Shown here in pieces: positions 32,857-41,124 of a stretch of 64,000 bases of DNA. Positions within the stretch are counted from its first letter, which is position 1, and each line of letters begins with the position of its first letter. Origin of the DNA: Pseudomonas brassicacearum (GTDB lineage: Bacteria; Pseudomonadota; Gammaproteobacteria; Pseudomonadales; Pseudomonadaceae). The translations under genes were made by a program, and so were the position numbers. Under the pieces are notes generated by a model that did not search any database, was not told the DNA's origin, and saw only the letters and a list, made by a program, of their open reading frames with translations. The stretch spans positions 1 through 64,000 of the forward strand of contig NZ_MOBJ01000012.1 of assembly GCF_003732225.1 (NCBI RefSeq). Direction: 5' to 3'.

Positions 32857-33675
32857 TTAGCGACCGAGTTGCTCGGCCATCTCGGCCGAGCGGTGCGCAG
32901 CGGCGCCGAGTGCTTTTTCGACCAGGGCTTCGAAGCCGCCGGCCTGGAAGGTCTTGATCGCGGCTTCGGTGGTGCCCGCTGGCGAAGTTACGCGACGGCG
33001 CAGCTCAGCGGCGTCGACATCACTGGCGACCGCCATGTGCGCAGCGCCCAACGCCGTTTGCAGGGTCAGTTGGGCCGCGATGTCCCGTGGCAGACCAAGT
33101 TTCTCGCCCGCAGCGGTCATGGCTTCGATCAGCAGGAAGAAGTACGCAGGGCCACTGCCTGAAACGGCGGTGACCGCATCCAGTTGCTGCTCTTCGTTCA
33201 GCCACAGGGCGATACCGACGGCCGACAGCAGCGCTTCGGCCTGCTGACGCTGTTCGGCAGTCACCTGGGCGGTGGCGAACAAACCGCTCACGCCCTGACG
33301 CAGCAGCGCCGGGGTGTTGGGCATGCAGCGCACGATCGGCTGGGCGCCGAGCCAGTTGTTCATGCTGGCGCAGGTGATCCCGGCGGCAATCGACACCACC
33401 AGTTGATTCGGTGCAAGGCTTGGACGCAGTGCTTCACACACAGCTTTCATCGCCTGAGGTTTTACCGCCAGTACGACCACGTCTGCGCCTTGAACCGCTT
33501 CTGCATTGTCGGCGAACGTTTCGATGCCGTGTTCGGCGGTTACCCGTGCGCGGGTTTCAGCACCCGGATCGCTGGCGCGGATCTGCGTGGCGTCCAGACC
33601 TTTGGCGCGCAGGCCGCCGATCAGGCTGGCGGCCATGTTTCCGGCACCGATAAAGGCAATACGTGTCTTGCTCAT
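32857..33675 (-). CDS. proC: Pyrroline-5-carboxylate reductase
   Basis: The 272-residue enzyme reduces pyrroline-5-carboxylate to proline with NAD(P)H. The N-terminal Rossmann motif is FIGAGNMAASLIGGL (about 8-22). The family signature is VSGSGPAYFFLLIEAMTAAG (about 170-189), followed by RVTSPAGTTEAAI. It follows yggS by 47 bp, a linkage seen in many gamma-proteobacteria. Confidence 0.98.
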   Translation of the reverse strand: MSKTRIAFIGAGNMAASLIGGLRAKGLDATQIRASDPGAETRARVTAEHGIETFADNAEAVQGADVVVLAVKPQAMKAVCEALRPSLAPNQLVVSIAAGITCASMNNWLGAQPIVRCMPNTPALLRQGVSGLFATAQVTAEQRQQAEALLSAVGIALWLNEEQQLDAVTAVSGSGPAYFFLLIEAMTAAGEKLGLPRDIAAQLTLQTALGAAHMAVASDVDAAELRRRVTSPAGTTEAAIKTFQAGGFEALVEKALGAAAHRSAEMAEQLGR

Positions 33676-33722
33676 GTCAGGTCCTTATAGAGAGGTAAGT
33701 CAGCCACGTTACGGTTGGCCGG

Positions 33723-34409
33723 CTATTGATGACCAGGCGTGCGGGCGCCAAAGAGGGCCGTACCAATACGCACCCAGGTGGCGCCCATGGCGATGGCCGA
33801 CTCCAGGTCGTGGCTCATGCCCATGGAAAGCGTGTCGAGTGGCAGATTCAGGCTGGCTTGTAGCTTTTGTACGGTCGCAAAGGCAGCGTCCTGAGCGGCA
33901 CGATCTTCAGTCGGCTCCGGGATTGCCATCAAGCCGCGTAGTTTCAGCCGTGGTAACGCGCTGATGGCATTCGCCAGCGCCGGCAGATCGGCCGGGGTGC
34001 AACCGGATTTGCTGGCTTCACCGCTGACATTGACCTGAATGCAGATGTTCAGGGGCGGCAGTTCGGCCGGGCGTTGTTCGGACAGGCGTTGTGCGATTTT
34101 CAAGCGATCCACGGAATGCACCCAAGCGAAGTTCTCGGCGATAGCACGCGTCTTGTTCGATTGAATGGGGCCGATGAAGTGCCAGATCAAGGGCAGGTCG
34201 GCCAACTCGAGCTGTTTGCCCAAGGCTTCCTGCAGATAGTTCTCACCAAAGTCGCGCACACCGGCGGCGTAGGCTTCACGCACGGCGTCGCTGGGTTTGG
34301 TTTTGCTCACAGCCAGCAGCCGGACGCTGTGCTCGGCACGTTGCGCGGTTTGTTCCGCTGCGCGGATACGCGCAGCTACCTGCGCGATGTTGTCTGCTAT
34401 CGTGGACAT
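33723..34409 (-). CDS. yggS: YggS-family PLP homeostasis protein
   Basis: The 228-residue protein is a single-domain TIM-barrel PLP binder like alanine racemase N-domains. The PLP lysine is in LLAVSKTKP (about residue 36). Other family marks are FGENYLQEAL, WHFIGPIQSNKT and GMSHDLESAIAMGATWVRIG. YggS/PROSC proteins buffer free PLP and affect amino-acid pools, and have no known catalytic activity. It is divergent from pilT with a 56-bp gap. Confidence 0.95.
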   Translation of the reverse strand: MSTIADNIAQVAARIRAAEQTAQRAEHSVRLLAVSKTKPSDAVREAYAAGVRDFGENYLQEALGKQLELADLPLIWHFIGPIQSNKTRAIAENFAWVHSVDRLKIAQRLSEQRPAELPPLNICIQVNVSGEASKSGCTPADLPALANAISALPRLKLRGLMAIPEPTEDRAAQDAAFATVQKLQASLNLPLDTLSMGMSHDLESAIAMGATWVRIGTALFGARTPGHQ

Positions 34410-34465
34410 TCAAGGGACGCCGGCAGTCTGAGGTTCGCGGCATTCTACTGGAATTGGGGGGTGCT

Positions 34466-35500
34466 ATGGATATCACTGAACTGCTGGCGTTCAGCGCCAA
34501 ACAAGGGGCTTCCGACTTGCACCTGTCTGCGGGGCTGCCGCCGATGATCCGGGTGGATGGCGATGTGCGGCGGATCAACCTGCCGGCGCTGGATGACAAG
34601 CAGGTGCGCGAGCTGATCTACACGATCATGAACGACAAGCAGCGGGTGGAGTTCGAGCAGGCGCTGGAGACCGACTTTTCCTTCGAGGCGCCGGGTGTGG
34701 CGCGCTTTCGGGTCAATGCGTTCAATCAATATCGCGGCCCGGGCGCGGTATTTCGCACCATCCCGTCGAAAATCCAGAGCCTGGAAGATCTGGGCATGGG
34801 GGATGTGTTTCGCCGTATTACCGAGGTCTCTCGCGGGCTGGTGCTGGTCACCGGGCCTACCGGTTCCGGCAAGTCGACCACCCAGGCGGCGATGATCGAC
34901 TACCTGAACAACCACCGGCATCACCATATCCTCACCATCGAAGACCCCATCGAATTCCTCCACGAATCACGTAAATGCCTGATCAATCAACGCGAAGTGC
35001 ACCGTGACACGCGCAGTTTCGCCACCGCGCTGCGTTCGGCATTGCGCGAGGACCCGGACGTGATTCTGGTGGGGGAGATGCGTGATCTGGAGACCATCCG
35101 CCTGGCGCTGACGGCGGCCGAGACCGGGCATCTGGTCTTCGGTACCTTGCACACCAACTCAGCGGCGAAGACCATTGATCGGGTGGTGGACGTGTTTCCG
35201 GGCGAAGAGAAGTCGATGGTGCGTTCGATGCTCTCGGAGTCGTTGCAGGCGGTGATTTCCCAGACGCTGATCAAGAAAATCGGCGGTGGCCGGGTGGCGG
35301 CTCACGAAATCATGATCGGTACTTCGGCAATCCGTAACCTGATCCGCGAAGACAAGATTGCGCAGATGTACTCGTCGATTCAGACCGGGGCTTCGCAGGG
35401 GATGCAGACACTGGATATGTGCTTGAAGAACCTGGTGAACAAAGGCTTGATCAGCCGCGAGCATGCGCGGGAAAAGGCGCGGTCACCGGATAATTTCTGA
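34466..35500 (+). CDS. pilT: Type IV pilus retraction ATPase PilT
   Basis: The 344-residue hexameric ATPase powers pilus disassembly, twitching and DNA uptake. It has a PAS-like N-domain (about 1-100), Walker A GPTGSGKSTT (about 130-139), Asp box, Walker B VILVGEMRD (about 198-206) and His box GTLHTNSAAKTIDR (about 226-239). The ATG at 34466 (MDITELLAFS) is used; a TTG four codons earlier is weaker. In P. aeruginosa pilU follows directly, but here an REP pair and a leftward hydrolase follow instead. Confidence 0.98.
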   Translation: MDITELLAFSAKQGASDLHLSAGLPPMIRVDGDVRRINLPALDDKQVRELIYTIMNDKQRVEFEQALETDFSFEAPGVARFRVNAFNQYRGPGAVFRTIPSKIQSLEDLGMGDVFRRITEVSRGLVLVTGPTGSGKSTTQAAMIDYLNNHRHHHILTIEDPIEFLHESRKCLINQREVHRDTRSFATALRSALREDPDVILVGEMRDLETIRLALTAAETGHLVFGTLHTNSAAKTIDRVVDVFPGEEKSMVRSMLSESLQAVISQTLIKKIGGGRVAAHEIMIGTSAIRNLIREDKIAQMYSSIQTGASQGMQTLDMCLKNLVNKGLISREHAREKARSPDNF

Positions 35501-35520
35501 AGGTTGGGACTCTAAACAAA

Positions 35521-35590
35521 AAGATCGCAGCCTGCGGCAGCTCCTACAGGGATTTCCTGTTCCGTAGGAGCTGCCGCAGGCTGCGATCCT
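35521..35590. repeat. Inverted REP pair, GCTGCGATC type
   Basis: GATCGCAGCCTGCGGCAGCTCC and its convergent complement flank a 20-bp spacer. It fills the gap between the convergent pilT and NlpC/P60 genes, where pilU would lie in P. aeruginosa. Confidence 0.9.
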
Positions 35591-35606
35591 TTGATCTTGC
35601 TTCGGA

Positions 35607-36230
35607 TCAGCGCTGAGCGATGCGCATGGTTTTCGATTCTTTCGTTTCAACCCGCTTGGCAACCACGTAATGGCTTTCCCAGTACGGTTTCTTCAGGGTG
35701 TCGATGGTCACCGACTTGCCACGACGCGGTGCGTGGATGAAGCGGTCGTTGCCCAGGTAAATGGCAACGTGGTTGACCTTGCGGCTCTTGATATTGAAGA
35801 AAATCAGGTCGCCCGGCTTCAAGTCCTTACGCTCGACTTTCTGTCCGTGACCGGCGGCCATGGCGTTGGAAGTGCGTGGCAGATCAGCAGCACCAACGCC
35901 ATTGAAGGCGTATTTCACCAGCCCGCTGCAATCGAACCCTTTACTTGGGCTGCTGCCGCCCCAACGATAAGGAGTGCCGAGCACGTTTACTGCACGGCTC
36001 AGTACATTGCTGCTTTGTTTGGCCCCCATCGGCGGGACCGGTTTGCTGTCGACCTTGCTCAGATGAGTCAGACCTTTTACAGCGTGTTTGTTTTTGCTGG
36101 TAACGGCAGAAACATGAGATTTTGGGGTGTAACCATTAACGTTCGGAAGACGTTGCTCACGATTGGTGGCGTGGGCGGCCAGTGGCATTAATAGGCAAAT
36201 GGTTAGCCATGTCTTGAAAAATGGACGCAT
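35607..36230 (-). CDS. NlpC/P60-family cell-wall endopeptidase
   Basis: The 207-residue protein has a signal peptide (about 1-21, LMPLAAHA), a variable basic linker (about 25-80) and a C40 peptidase domain. The catalytic Cys lies in GFDCSGLVKYAF (about residue 99) and the His in VNHVAIYLG (about residue 153). A third polar residue is expected in FIHAPRRG. It most likely cleaves the peptide stems of peptidoglycan. It is a single gene, divergent from the TM2 gene. Confidence 0.92.
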   Translation of the reverse strand: MRPFFKTWLTICLLMPLAAHATNREQRLPNVNGYTPKSHVSAVTSKNKHAVKGLTHLSKVDSKPVPPMGAKQSSNVLSRAVNVLGTPYRWGGSSPSKGFDCSGLVKYAFNGVGAADLPRTSNAMAAGHGQKVERKDLKPGDLIFFNIKSRKVNHVAIYLGNDRFIHAPRRGKSVTIDTLKKPYWESHYVVAKRVETKESKTMRIAQR

Positions 36231-36481
36231 TAGGCAAGGCTCTATGTAGGTAAGCGCGCAACTTTATAACAGCTTTTTTGTCCTTTCCGAGGCCGTTGGT
36301 CGATTCAACCTGGGGGTCAACTGCACCAAAGAAGCTGCAAATTGACTCAATTGTCGGACAGAAGTCAGGTGTTACAAGGCTTTGACGGGAGACAAGGTAG
36401 CATTTGCCATACGTCGGTCGCCTGTAAAAAAGTCACAAAGAATTCAAGAATATTTATCTATCGAGGCAAATGAGGGAACCC

Positions 36482-36913
36482 ATGAACTCCTATCGTCAGG
36501 ATGTTTCACACCAGGACACCCACAGCAAGGTGATTGGTTACCTGCTGTGGATTTTCGGTTTTACCGGTGCTCATCGCTTCTATTACGGCAAGCCGGTGAC
36601 CGGAACGATCTGGTTTTTCACCTTTGGATTGCTGGGGATCGGCTGGCTGATCGACTTGTTCCTGATTCCAGCCATGGACCGTGAAGCGGACCTGCGGTTT
36701 ACCGCCGGGCCTATCGAGTACAGCGTCGCCTGGATCCTGCTGACATTCCTCGGCGTGTTCGGCATCCACCGCATGTACCAAGGCAAGTGGCTGACGGGCC
36801 TGCTGTACCTGGTGACCGGTGGGTTGTTCTTTCTGGGGGTGCTGTATGACTTCTGGACGCTGAATGACCAAGTGTCGGTTCGCAATGCGCAGAACAGAGG
36901 CACCTTCCAGTAA
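36482..36913 (+). CDS. TM2 domain-containing membrane protein
   Basis: The 143-residue protein has two TM2-like units: YLLWIFGFTGAHRFYYGKPV (about 15-34), and WILLTFLGVFGIHRMYQGKW (about 83-102). Each has a pair of short helices joined by a GxHRFY/GIHRMY turn. Function unknown. I chose ATG 36482 (MNSYRQDVS), preceded by GAGGGAA, over the ATG four codons upstream. Confidence 0.88.
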   Translation: MNSYRQDVSHQDTHSKVIGYLLWIFGFTGAHRFYYGKPVTGTIWFFTFGLLGIGWLIDLFLIPAMDREADLRFTAGPIEYSVAWILLTFLGVFGIHRMYQGKWLTGLLYLVTGGLFFLGVLYDFWTLNDQVSVRNAQNRGTFQ

Positions 36914-36914
36914 G

Positions 36915-37010
36915 CCATCGCGAGCAAGCTCGCTCCCACATTCGTTCGGCGTTTTGCCGAGGATTTGTGAAACACCACAAATCCAATGTGGGAGCGAGCT
37001 TGCTCGCGAT
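36915..37010. repeat. Inverted REP pair, GAGCGAGCTTGCTCGCGAT type
   Basis: CCATCGCGAGCAAGCTCGCT and its convergent copy flank about 45 bp between convergent TM2 and pyrC' genes. The first arm starts two bases after the TM2 stop codon. Confidence 0.9.
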
Positions 37011-37025
37011 TGGTGCGACGCGGTC

Positions 37026-38297
37026 TCAAGCCTGGTGGCTGATCCGTCCGTCCACCAGGGTGTAGCGCACCACGCCCGGCAGGCTGTGGCCGAGGAACGG
37101 GCAGTTTTCACCCTTCGACAGCCAGTTTTCGCCGGCCACGGTGGACGCGGCAGGATCGAACACCACCAGATCCGCCGGGGCGCCAACCGCCAGCTTGCCT
37201 GCCGGCAGGCGCAGGGCCTCGGCCGGGCCGGCACTCAAACGCGCCAACAGCGTCGGCAGATCGAGCAAGCCGTCTTCCACCAGCGTCAGGGCCAGTGGCA
37301 ATAGCAGTTCAACGCTGCTGATGCCCGGCTCGGTCGCGCCGAACGGTGCCAGCTTGGCGTCGCGTTCGTGTGGCTGGTGATGGCTGGAGATCGCTTGAAC
37401 CACGCCGGACTTCACGGCGGCACGCAAGCCATCGCGGTCAGCGCGGGTGCGCAGCGGCGGCTGGACGTGATACAGGCTGTTGAAGTCGATCAGCGCCTCG
37501 TCGGTGAGGATCAGCTGATACAGCGCCACATCGGCCGTCACCTTCATGCCACGGGCCTGGGCCTGAGCGATCAATGCCACGCCACGGGCGCTGGTGAGCT
37601 GGCTGAAGTGCGCGCGCACGCCGGTTTGTTCGACCAGCAGCAGATCACGGGCCAGGGCCACGGTTTCAGCTGTTTCGGGAATCCCCGGCAAGCCGAGGAA
37701 GCTTGCGGTCGGACCTTCGTGAGCCAGGCCACCTTCGGCCAGGTCATGATCCTGCGAATGGAAGATCACCGTCAGGTCGAATGTCGCCGCGTATTCCAGC
37801 GCCCGGCACAGGGTGCGGGTATTGCGGAAACTCTCCAGGCCGTTGCCGAATGCAATGCAACCGGCATCGCGCAGGGCAATCAGCTCAGCCAGCTGTTCGC
37901 CGTCCAGACCTTTGCTCAGGGCACCAATCGGGAACACCTTGGCATTACCGGCCTCGCGGGCGCGGTCGAGGATCAGCTCGGCCACGGCGGAGGTGTCCAG
38001 CACCGGCTTGGTCCGTGGCGGGCAGCACAGGCTGGTGACGCCACCCGCCGCAGCGGCGCGGGTTTCGCTGGCAATTGTGCCTTTGCGGCTGTAACCCGGT
38101 TCGCGCAGAGCGACGTTCAGGTCGACGAGGCCGGGAGCGACCACCAGGCCTTTGGCCTCAATGGTGTCGACGGCGACGAAACCGGCTGGAGCGGCGCCAA
38201 TGGCGACGATCTTGCAGGCTTCGATGTGAATATCGGTGACTTGATCCAGGCCGCTGCTTGGATCGATGACGCGGGCGCCGAGAATGCTGAGCTTCAC
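37026..38297 (-). CDS. pyrX: Inactive dihydroorotase-like subunit PyrC' of aspartate carbamoyltransferase
   Basis: The 423-residue protein has the dihydroorotase fold, but its metal site is lost. The usual GLVDxHxHLREPG reads GLVDLNVALREPG (about 57-69), so both metal histidines are Asn/Ala. This is the known non-catalytic pyrC' (pyrX) of Pseudomonas, which is needed to assemble active PyrB dodecamers. A separate active dihydroorotase must be encoded elsewhere. It overlaps pyrB by four bases (ATGA). Confidence 0.94.
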   Translation of the reverse strand: MKLSILGARVIDPSSGLDQVTDIHIEACKIVAIGAAPAGFVAVDTIEAKGLVVAPGLVDLNVALREPGYSRKGTIASETRAAAAGGVTSLCCPPRTKPVLDTSAVAELILDRAREAGNAKVFPIGALSKGLDGEQLAELIALRDAGCIAFGNGLESFRNTRTLCRALEYAATFDLTVIFHSQDHDLAEGGLAHEGPTASFLGLPGIPETAETVALARDLLLVEQTGVRAHFSQLTSARGVALIAQAQARGMKVTADVALYQLILTDEALIDFNSLYHVQPPLRTRADRDGLRAAVKSGVVQAISSHHQPHERDAKLAPFGATEPGISSVELLLPLALTLVEDGLLDLPTLLARLSAGPAEALRLPAGKLAVGAPADLVVFDPAASTVAGENWLSKGENCPFLGHSLPGVVRYTLVDGRISHQA

Positions 38298-39298
38298 TGG
38301 GCCTTCTCCTGCTCGAATTGGCGCTGGGCAGTCTGCCCGCTCATGGCCATCGACAACACGGCCATACGAATGGCGATCCCGTAGGTCACCTGATTGAGAA
38401 TCACCGAGTGCGGACCGTCGGCCACCGCCGATTCGATCTCCACGCCACGGTTGATCGGGCCGGGGTGCATGACGATGGCATCCGGCTTGGCGCCGGCCAG
38501 GCGTGCGGTGGTCAGGCCGAACAGGCGATAGAACTCGCCTTCGCTCGGCAGCAGGCCGCCGGTCATGCGCTCACGCTGCAAGCGCAGCATGATCACCACG
38601 TCGACGTCTTTCAGGCCTTCGGTCATGTCGGTGTAGACCTTCACGCCGTACTGCTCGATGCCGATCGGCAGCAGGGTTTTCGGCGCGATCACGCGGATGT
38701 CCGGGCAACCGAGGGTTTTCAGCGCGAGCATGTTCGAGCGTGCAACCCGCGAGTGCAGGATATCGCCGACGATGGCCACTGAAAGGTTTTCAAAGCTGCC
38801 TTTGTGCCGACGGATGGTGAGCATGTCGAGCATGCCTTGCGTCGGGTGGGCGTGACGGCCGTCACCGCCGTTGATGATCGCCACTTGCGGGCAAACATGT
38901 TCGGCGATGAAGTGCGCGGCGCCGGAGTCGCCGTGGCGCACGACGAACATGTCGGCGGCCATGGCTTCGAGGTTGCGCAGGGTGTCGAGCAGGGTTTCGC
39001 CCTTGCTCGCCGACGACGTCGACACGTTCAGGGTGATGACGTCCGCCGATAGCCGCTGGGCCGCGAGTTCGAAGGTGGTGCGAGTACGGGTGGAGTTTTC
39101 GAAGAACACGTTGCACACGGTCTTGCCGCGCAGCAGCGGGACTTTCTTTACCGCCCGGGCGCCGACTTCAAGGAACGAGTCGGCGGTGTCGAGAATTTCC
39201 GTCAACAGCTCGCGGCGCAAACCGTCGAGCGAGAGGAAGTGGCGCAGCTGGCCCTGATCATTGAGCTGCAGCGGGCGCTTGGTGTCTAAAGGCGTCAT
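38294..39298 (-). CDS. pyrB: Aspartate carbamoyltransferase catalytic subunit
   Basis: The 334-residue enzyme makes carbamoyl-aspartate, the committed step of UMP synthesis. Motifs are FFENSTRTRTTFELAAQRL (carbamoyl-phosphate loop, about 64-82), VVRHGDSGAAHF, HAHPTQGMLD and HPGPINRGVEI. The N-terminus is extended relative to E. coli PyrB, as in class A Pseudomonas enzymes in which nucleotide effectors bind PyrB. Start at 39298 (MTPLDTKRPLQL). It lies 26 bp after pyrR and is coupled to pyrC'. Confidence 0.97.
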   Translation of the reverse strand: MTPLDTKRPLQLNDQGQLRHFLSLDGLRRELLTEILDTADSFLEVGARAVKKVPLLRGKTVCNVFFENSTRTRTTFELAAQRLSADVITLNVSTSSASKGETLLDTLRNLEAMAADMFVVRHGDSGAAHFIAEHVCPQVAIINGGDGRHAHPTQGMLDMLTIRRHKGSFENLSVAIVGDILHSRVARSNMLALKTLGCPDIRVIAPKTLLPIGIEQYGVKVYTDMTEGLKDVDVVIMLRLQRERMTGGLLPSEGEFYRLFGLTTARLAGAKPDAIVMHPGPINRGVEIESAVADGPHSVILNQVTYGIAIRMAVLSMAMSGQTAQRQFEQEKAQ

Positions 39299-39324
39299 CG
39301 CAATGGACTCTTTAAAAGGGCGAA

Positions 39325-39831
39325 TTAAAGGGCGAGGTCTTGAAGTTCGAGTTGCAGCGGGTCGGGGCCAGTCAGCTTCACCCGTTCGTGGGCCGCCAGC
39401 GACAGAGTGGCGCCGACCACGTTCGGGCGGATCGGCAGCTCGCCGGCATCCAGATCGAGCAGGCACACCAGGGTGACGCTGGCCGGGCGGCCGTAATCGA
39501 AAAGTTCGTTCATGGCGGCGCGGATGGTCCGACCGCTCATCAGTACGTCGTCGATCAGCACCAGGTGCTGACCTTCGATTTCGAACGGCAACGCTGAAGG
39601 GCGCACCTGCGGGTGCAGGCCGCTCTGGCTGAAGTCATCGCGGTAGAAGGAAACATCCAGCGTACCCAGTGGCGAGTCGCTGCCAAGCTCTTCGAGCAAG
39701 GCTTGAGCGACCCACACGCCACCGGTGCGAATGCCGATGTAGCGCGGTTCGCTGATGCCCCGTTTGGCCAGATAGGTGTCAAGACGGGTCGCCATCTGGC
39801 TGATCAGTTCGGCGGGATTGGGCAGGCTCAT
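39325..39831 (-). CDS. pyrR: PyrR bifunctional regulator / uracil phosphoribosyltransferase
   Basis: The 168-residue phosphoribosyltransferase-fold protein has the PRPP loop VLIDDVLMSGRTIRAAM (about 94-110). In many bacteria PyrR binds pyr mRNA when UMP is abundant and attenuates the operon; P. aeruginosa pyrR likewise precedes pyrB. A 7-bp hairpin lies in its own leader (39849-39881). Whether it acts through RNA here is not shown by the sequence. Confidence 0.95.
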   Translation of the reverse strand: MSLPNPAELISQMATRLDTYLAKRGISEPRYIGIRTGGVWVAQALLEELGSDSPLGTLDVSFYRDDFSQSGLHPQVRPSALPFEIEGQHLVLIDDVLMSGRTIRAAMNELFDYGRPASVTLVCLLDLDAGELPIRPNVVGATLSLAAHERVKLTGPDPLQLELQDLAL

Positions 39832-39848
39832 GGTTGCTCCTTCATGGG

Positions 39849-39881
39849 CCCGAGCACGATGTGTGCACAGTGCGGCTCGGG
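39849..39881. promoter_or_regulatory. Hairpin in the pyrR leader
   Basis: CCCGAGC and GCTCGGG form a perfect 7-bp stem enclosing 19 nt, ending 17 bp upstream of the pyrR start codon. There is no T-run on the minus strand, so it is not an intrinsic terminator for ruvX. It may be a PyrR or ribosome-controlled RNA element. Confidence 0.45.
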
Positions 39882-39911
39882 TTGTAGCTAAGAGAGACGC
39901 CGGGCGCCTCT

Positions 39912-40349
39912 TCAGGATTCGAACAATGCAGTGTTTTCATCAAGCCAGCCTTGCAGCAGCAGGGCGGCGGCGATGGCGTCGACCGGGTTGTCGCGGTAAC
40001 TGCCTTTCTGCCCGCCACGGACCAGGCGCTCGCCTTTGGCTTCGAAGGTGGTCAGGCGTTCATCGTGGGTATAGAAGGGCAGGTTGTAGCGGCCATTCAG
40101 GCGGCGGGCGAACTTCTCGGCCCGCAAGCACATGTCACTGGGCGTGCCGTCCATGTTCAGCGGCAGGCCGACCACCACGGCGTCGGGTTTCCATTCCTTG
40201 ATCAGGGCTTCGACCTGATTCCAGTCCGGAATGCCGTTTTGCGCCTTCAAGGTGCAGAGTTCGCGGGCCTGGCCGGTAATCACCTGGCCGACCGCAACGC
40301 CGATCTGTTTGGTGCCGTAGTCGAAACCCAAAATCAGACGCAAGGCCAT
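39912..40349 (-). CDS. ruvX: RuvX/YqgF putative pre-16S rRNA nuclease
   Basis: The 145-residue RNase H-fold protein has LGFDYGTKQIGVAVGQ (catalytic Asp, about 6-21), VVVGLPLNMDGTPS (about 58-71) and the C-terminal DERLTTFEA plus DAIAAALLLQ. YqgF trims the 5' end of 16S rRNA precursors in E. coli. It overlaps the algH stop by one base, a conserved linkage. Confidence 0.94.
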   Translation of the reverse strand: MALRLILGFDYGTKQIGVAVGQVITGQARELCTLKAQNGIPDWNQVEALIKEWKPDAVVVGLPLNMDGTPSDMCLRAEKFARRLNGRYNLPFYTHDERLTTFEAKGERLVRGGQKGSYRDNPVDAIAAALLLQGWLDENTALFES

Positions 40350-40918
40350 CAGGCGTGTCCCGCCTGGCTGGTCAGCAGGCTGAGGTTGATGCCCAGGCGC
40401 TTGGCGGCCGCTTCCAGGCGCAGTTCGCTACTGGTGTTGAACAGGATGTCGGCATCGAACGGGCAGGTCAGCCAGGCATTGTCGGCCAGCTCGGCCTCCA
40501 GTTGCCCGGCTTCCCAGCCAGCGTAACCCAGGGCGATCAGGCTTTTGGCCGGGCCAACGCCATCGGCGATGGCAAACAGCACGTCCTGGGAAGTGGACAG
40601 CGCCAGGCCATCCAGTTCAACCGTTGCCTGATACGTCGATCCGGTGGGGTGCAGGACAAAACCGCGATCGGTCTGTACCGGGCCGCCAGTGAAGATCGGC
40701 ACGTGCTGGCACAGTGGTGGCGGCTCTATATCGGGGCGTAGCTGTTCGAGGATATCCGCCAGGCTCAGGTCCTGTGGGCGGTTGATGATCAACCCCATGG
40801 CACCATTGGCCGTGTGCTCGACGATGTAGGTCAAGGTGTGCGCAAAGTTCGGGTCGGCCATGTGAGGCATGGCGATCAGGAAGTGATGCTTGAGGTAGCT
40901 GGGGCTGACGTTCTTCAT
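40349..40918 (-). CDS. algH: YqgE/AlgH family protein
   Basis: The 189-residue UPF0301 protein has the conserved HHFLIAMPHMADPNF (about 10-24), AMGLIINRP (about 41-49) and FTGGPVQTDRGFVLH. The gene was named algH for an effect on alginate in P. aeruginosa, but its biochemical role is unsettled. I chose ATG 40918 (MKNVSPSYLKHH); the longer frame starting at 40954 adds an unconserved tail. Confidence 0.94.
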   Translation of the reverse strand: MKNVSPSYLKHHFLIAMPHMADPNFAHTLTYIVEHTANGAMGLIINRPQDLSLADILEQLRPDIEPPPLCQHVPIFTGGPVQTDRGFVLHPTGSTYQATVELDGLALSTSQDVLFAIADGVGPAKSLIALGYAGWEAGQLEAELADNAWLTCPFDADILFNTSSELRLEAAAKRLGINLSLLTSQAGHA

Positions 40919-41005
40919 AGGCGCTAGTGTGGCGTTGGAGGGGCAAACTGACAAGCTGGGGATGCACAGGAAATGCCCTTATTCCAGCTGGCAAGCCAGA
41001 TCAAA

Positions 41006-41109
41006 TGTGGGAGCGAGCTTGGTCCGGGCGGCGTTCCGACGATGACAATTTCACATTCAGCATTAATGTTGACTGCAATGCCGCCATCGCGAGCAAGCTC
41101 GCTCCCACA
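41006..41109. repeat. REP pair with a hybrid left arm
   Basis: The right arm is the standard CATCGCGAGCAAGCTCGCTC. The left arm begins GTGGGAGCGAGCTTGG and then switches to TCCGGGCGGCGTTCCGACGA. The same CCGGGCGGCG(T/C)TCCG block occurs in the pairs at 44686-44787 and 54946-55046. Confidence 0.85.
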
Positions 41110-41124
41110 GGGGATTTGTGGCGG

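Noticed and set aside
37026..38297. pyrC' considered as a broken or decaying gene
   Set aside because: The frame is intact, translationally coupled to pyrB, and loss of the metal ligands is the known state of PyrC' in pseudomonads.
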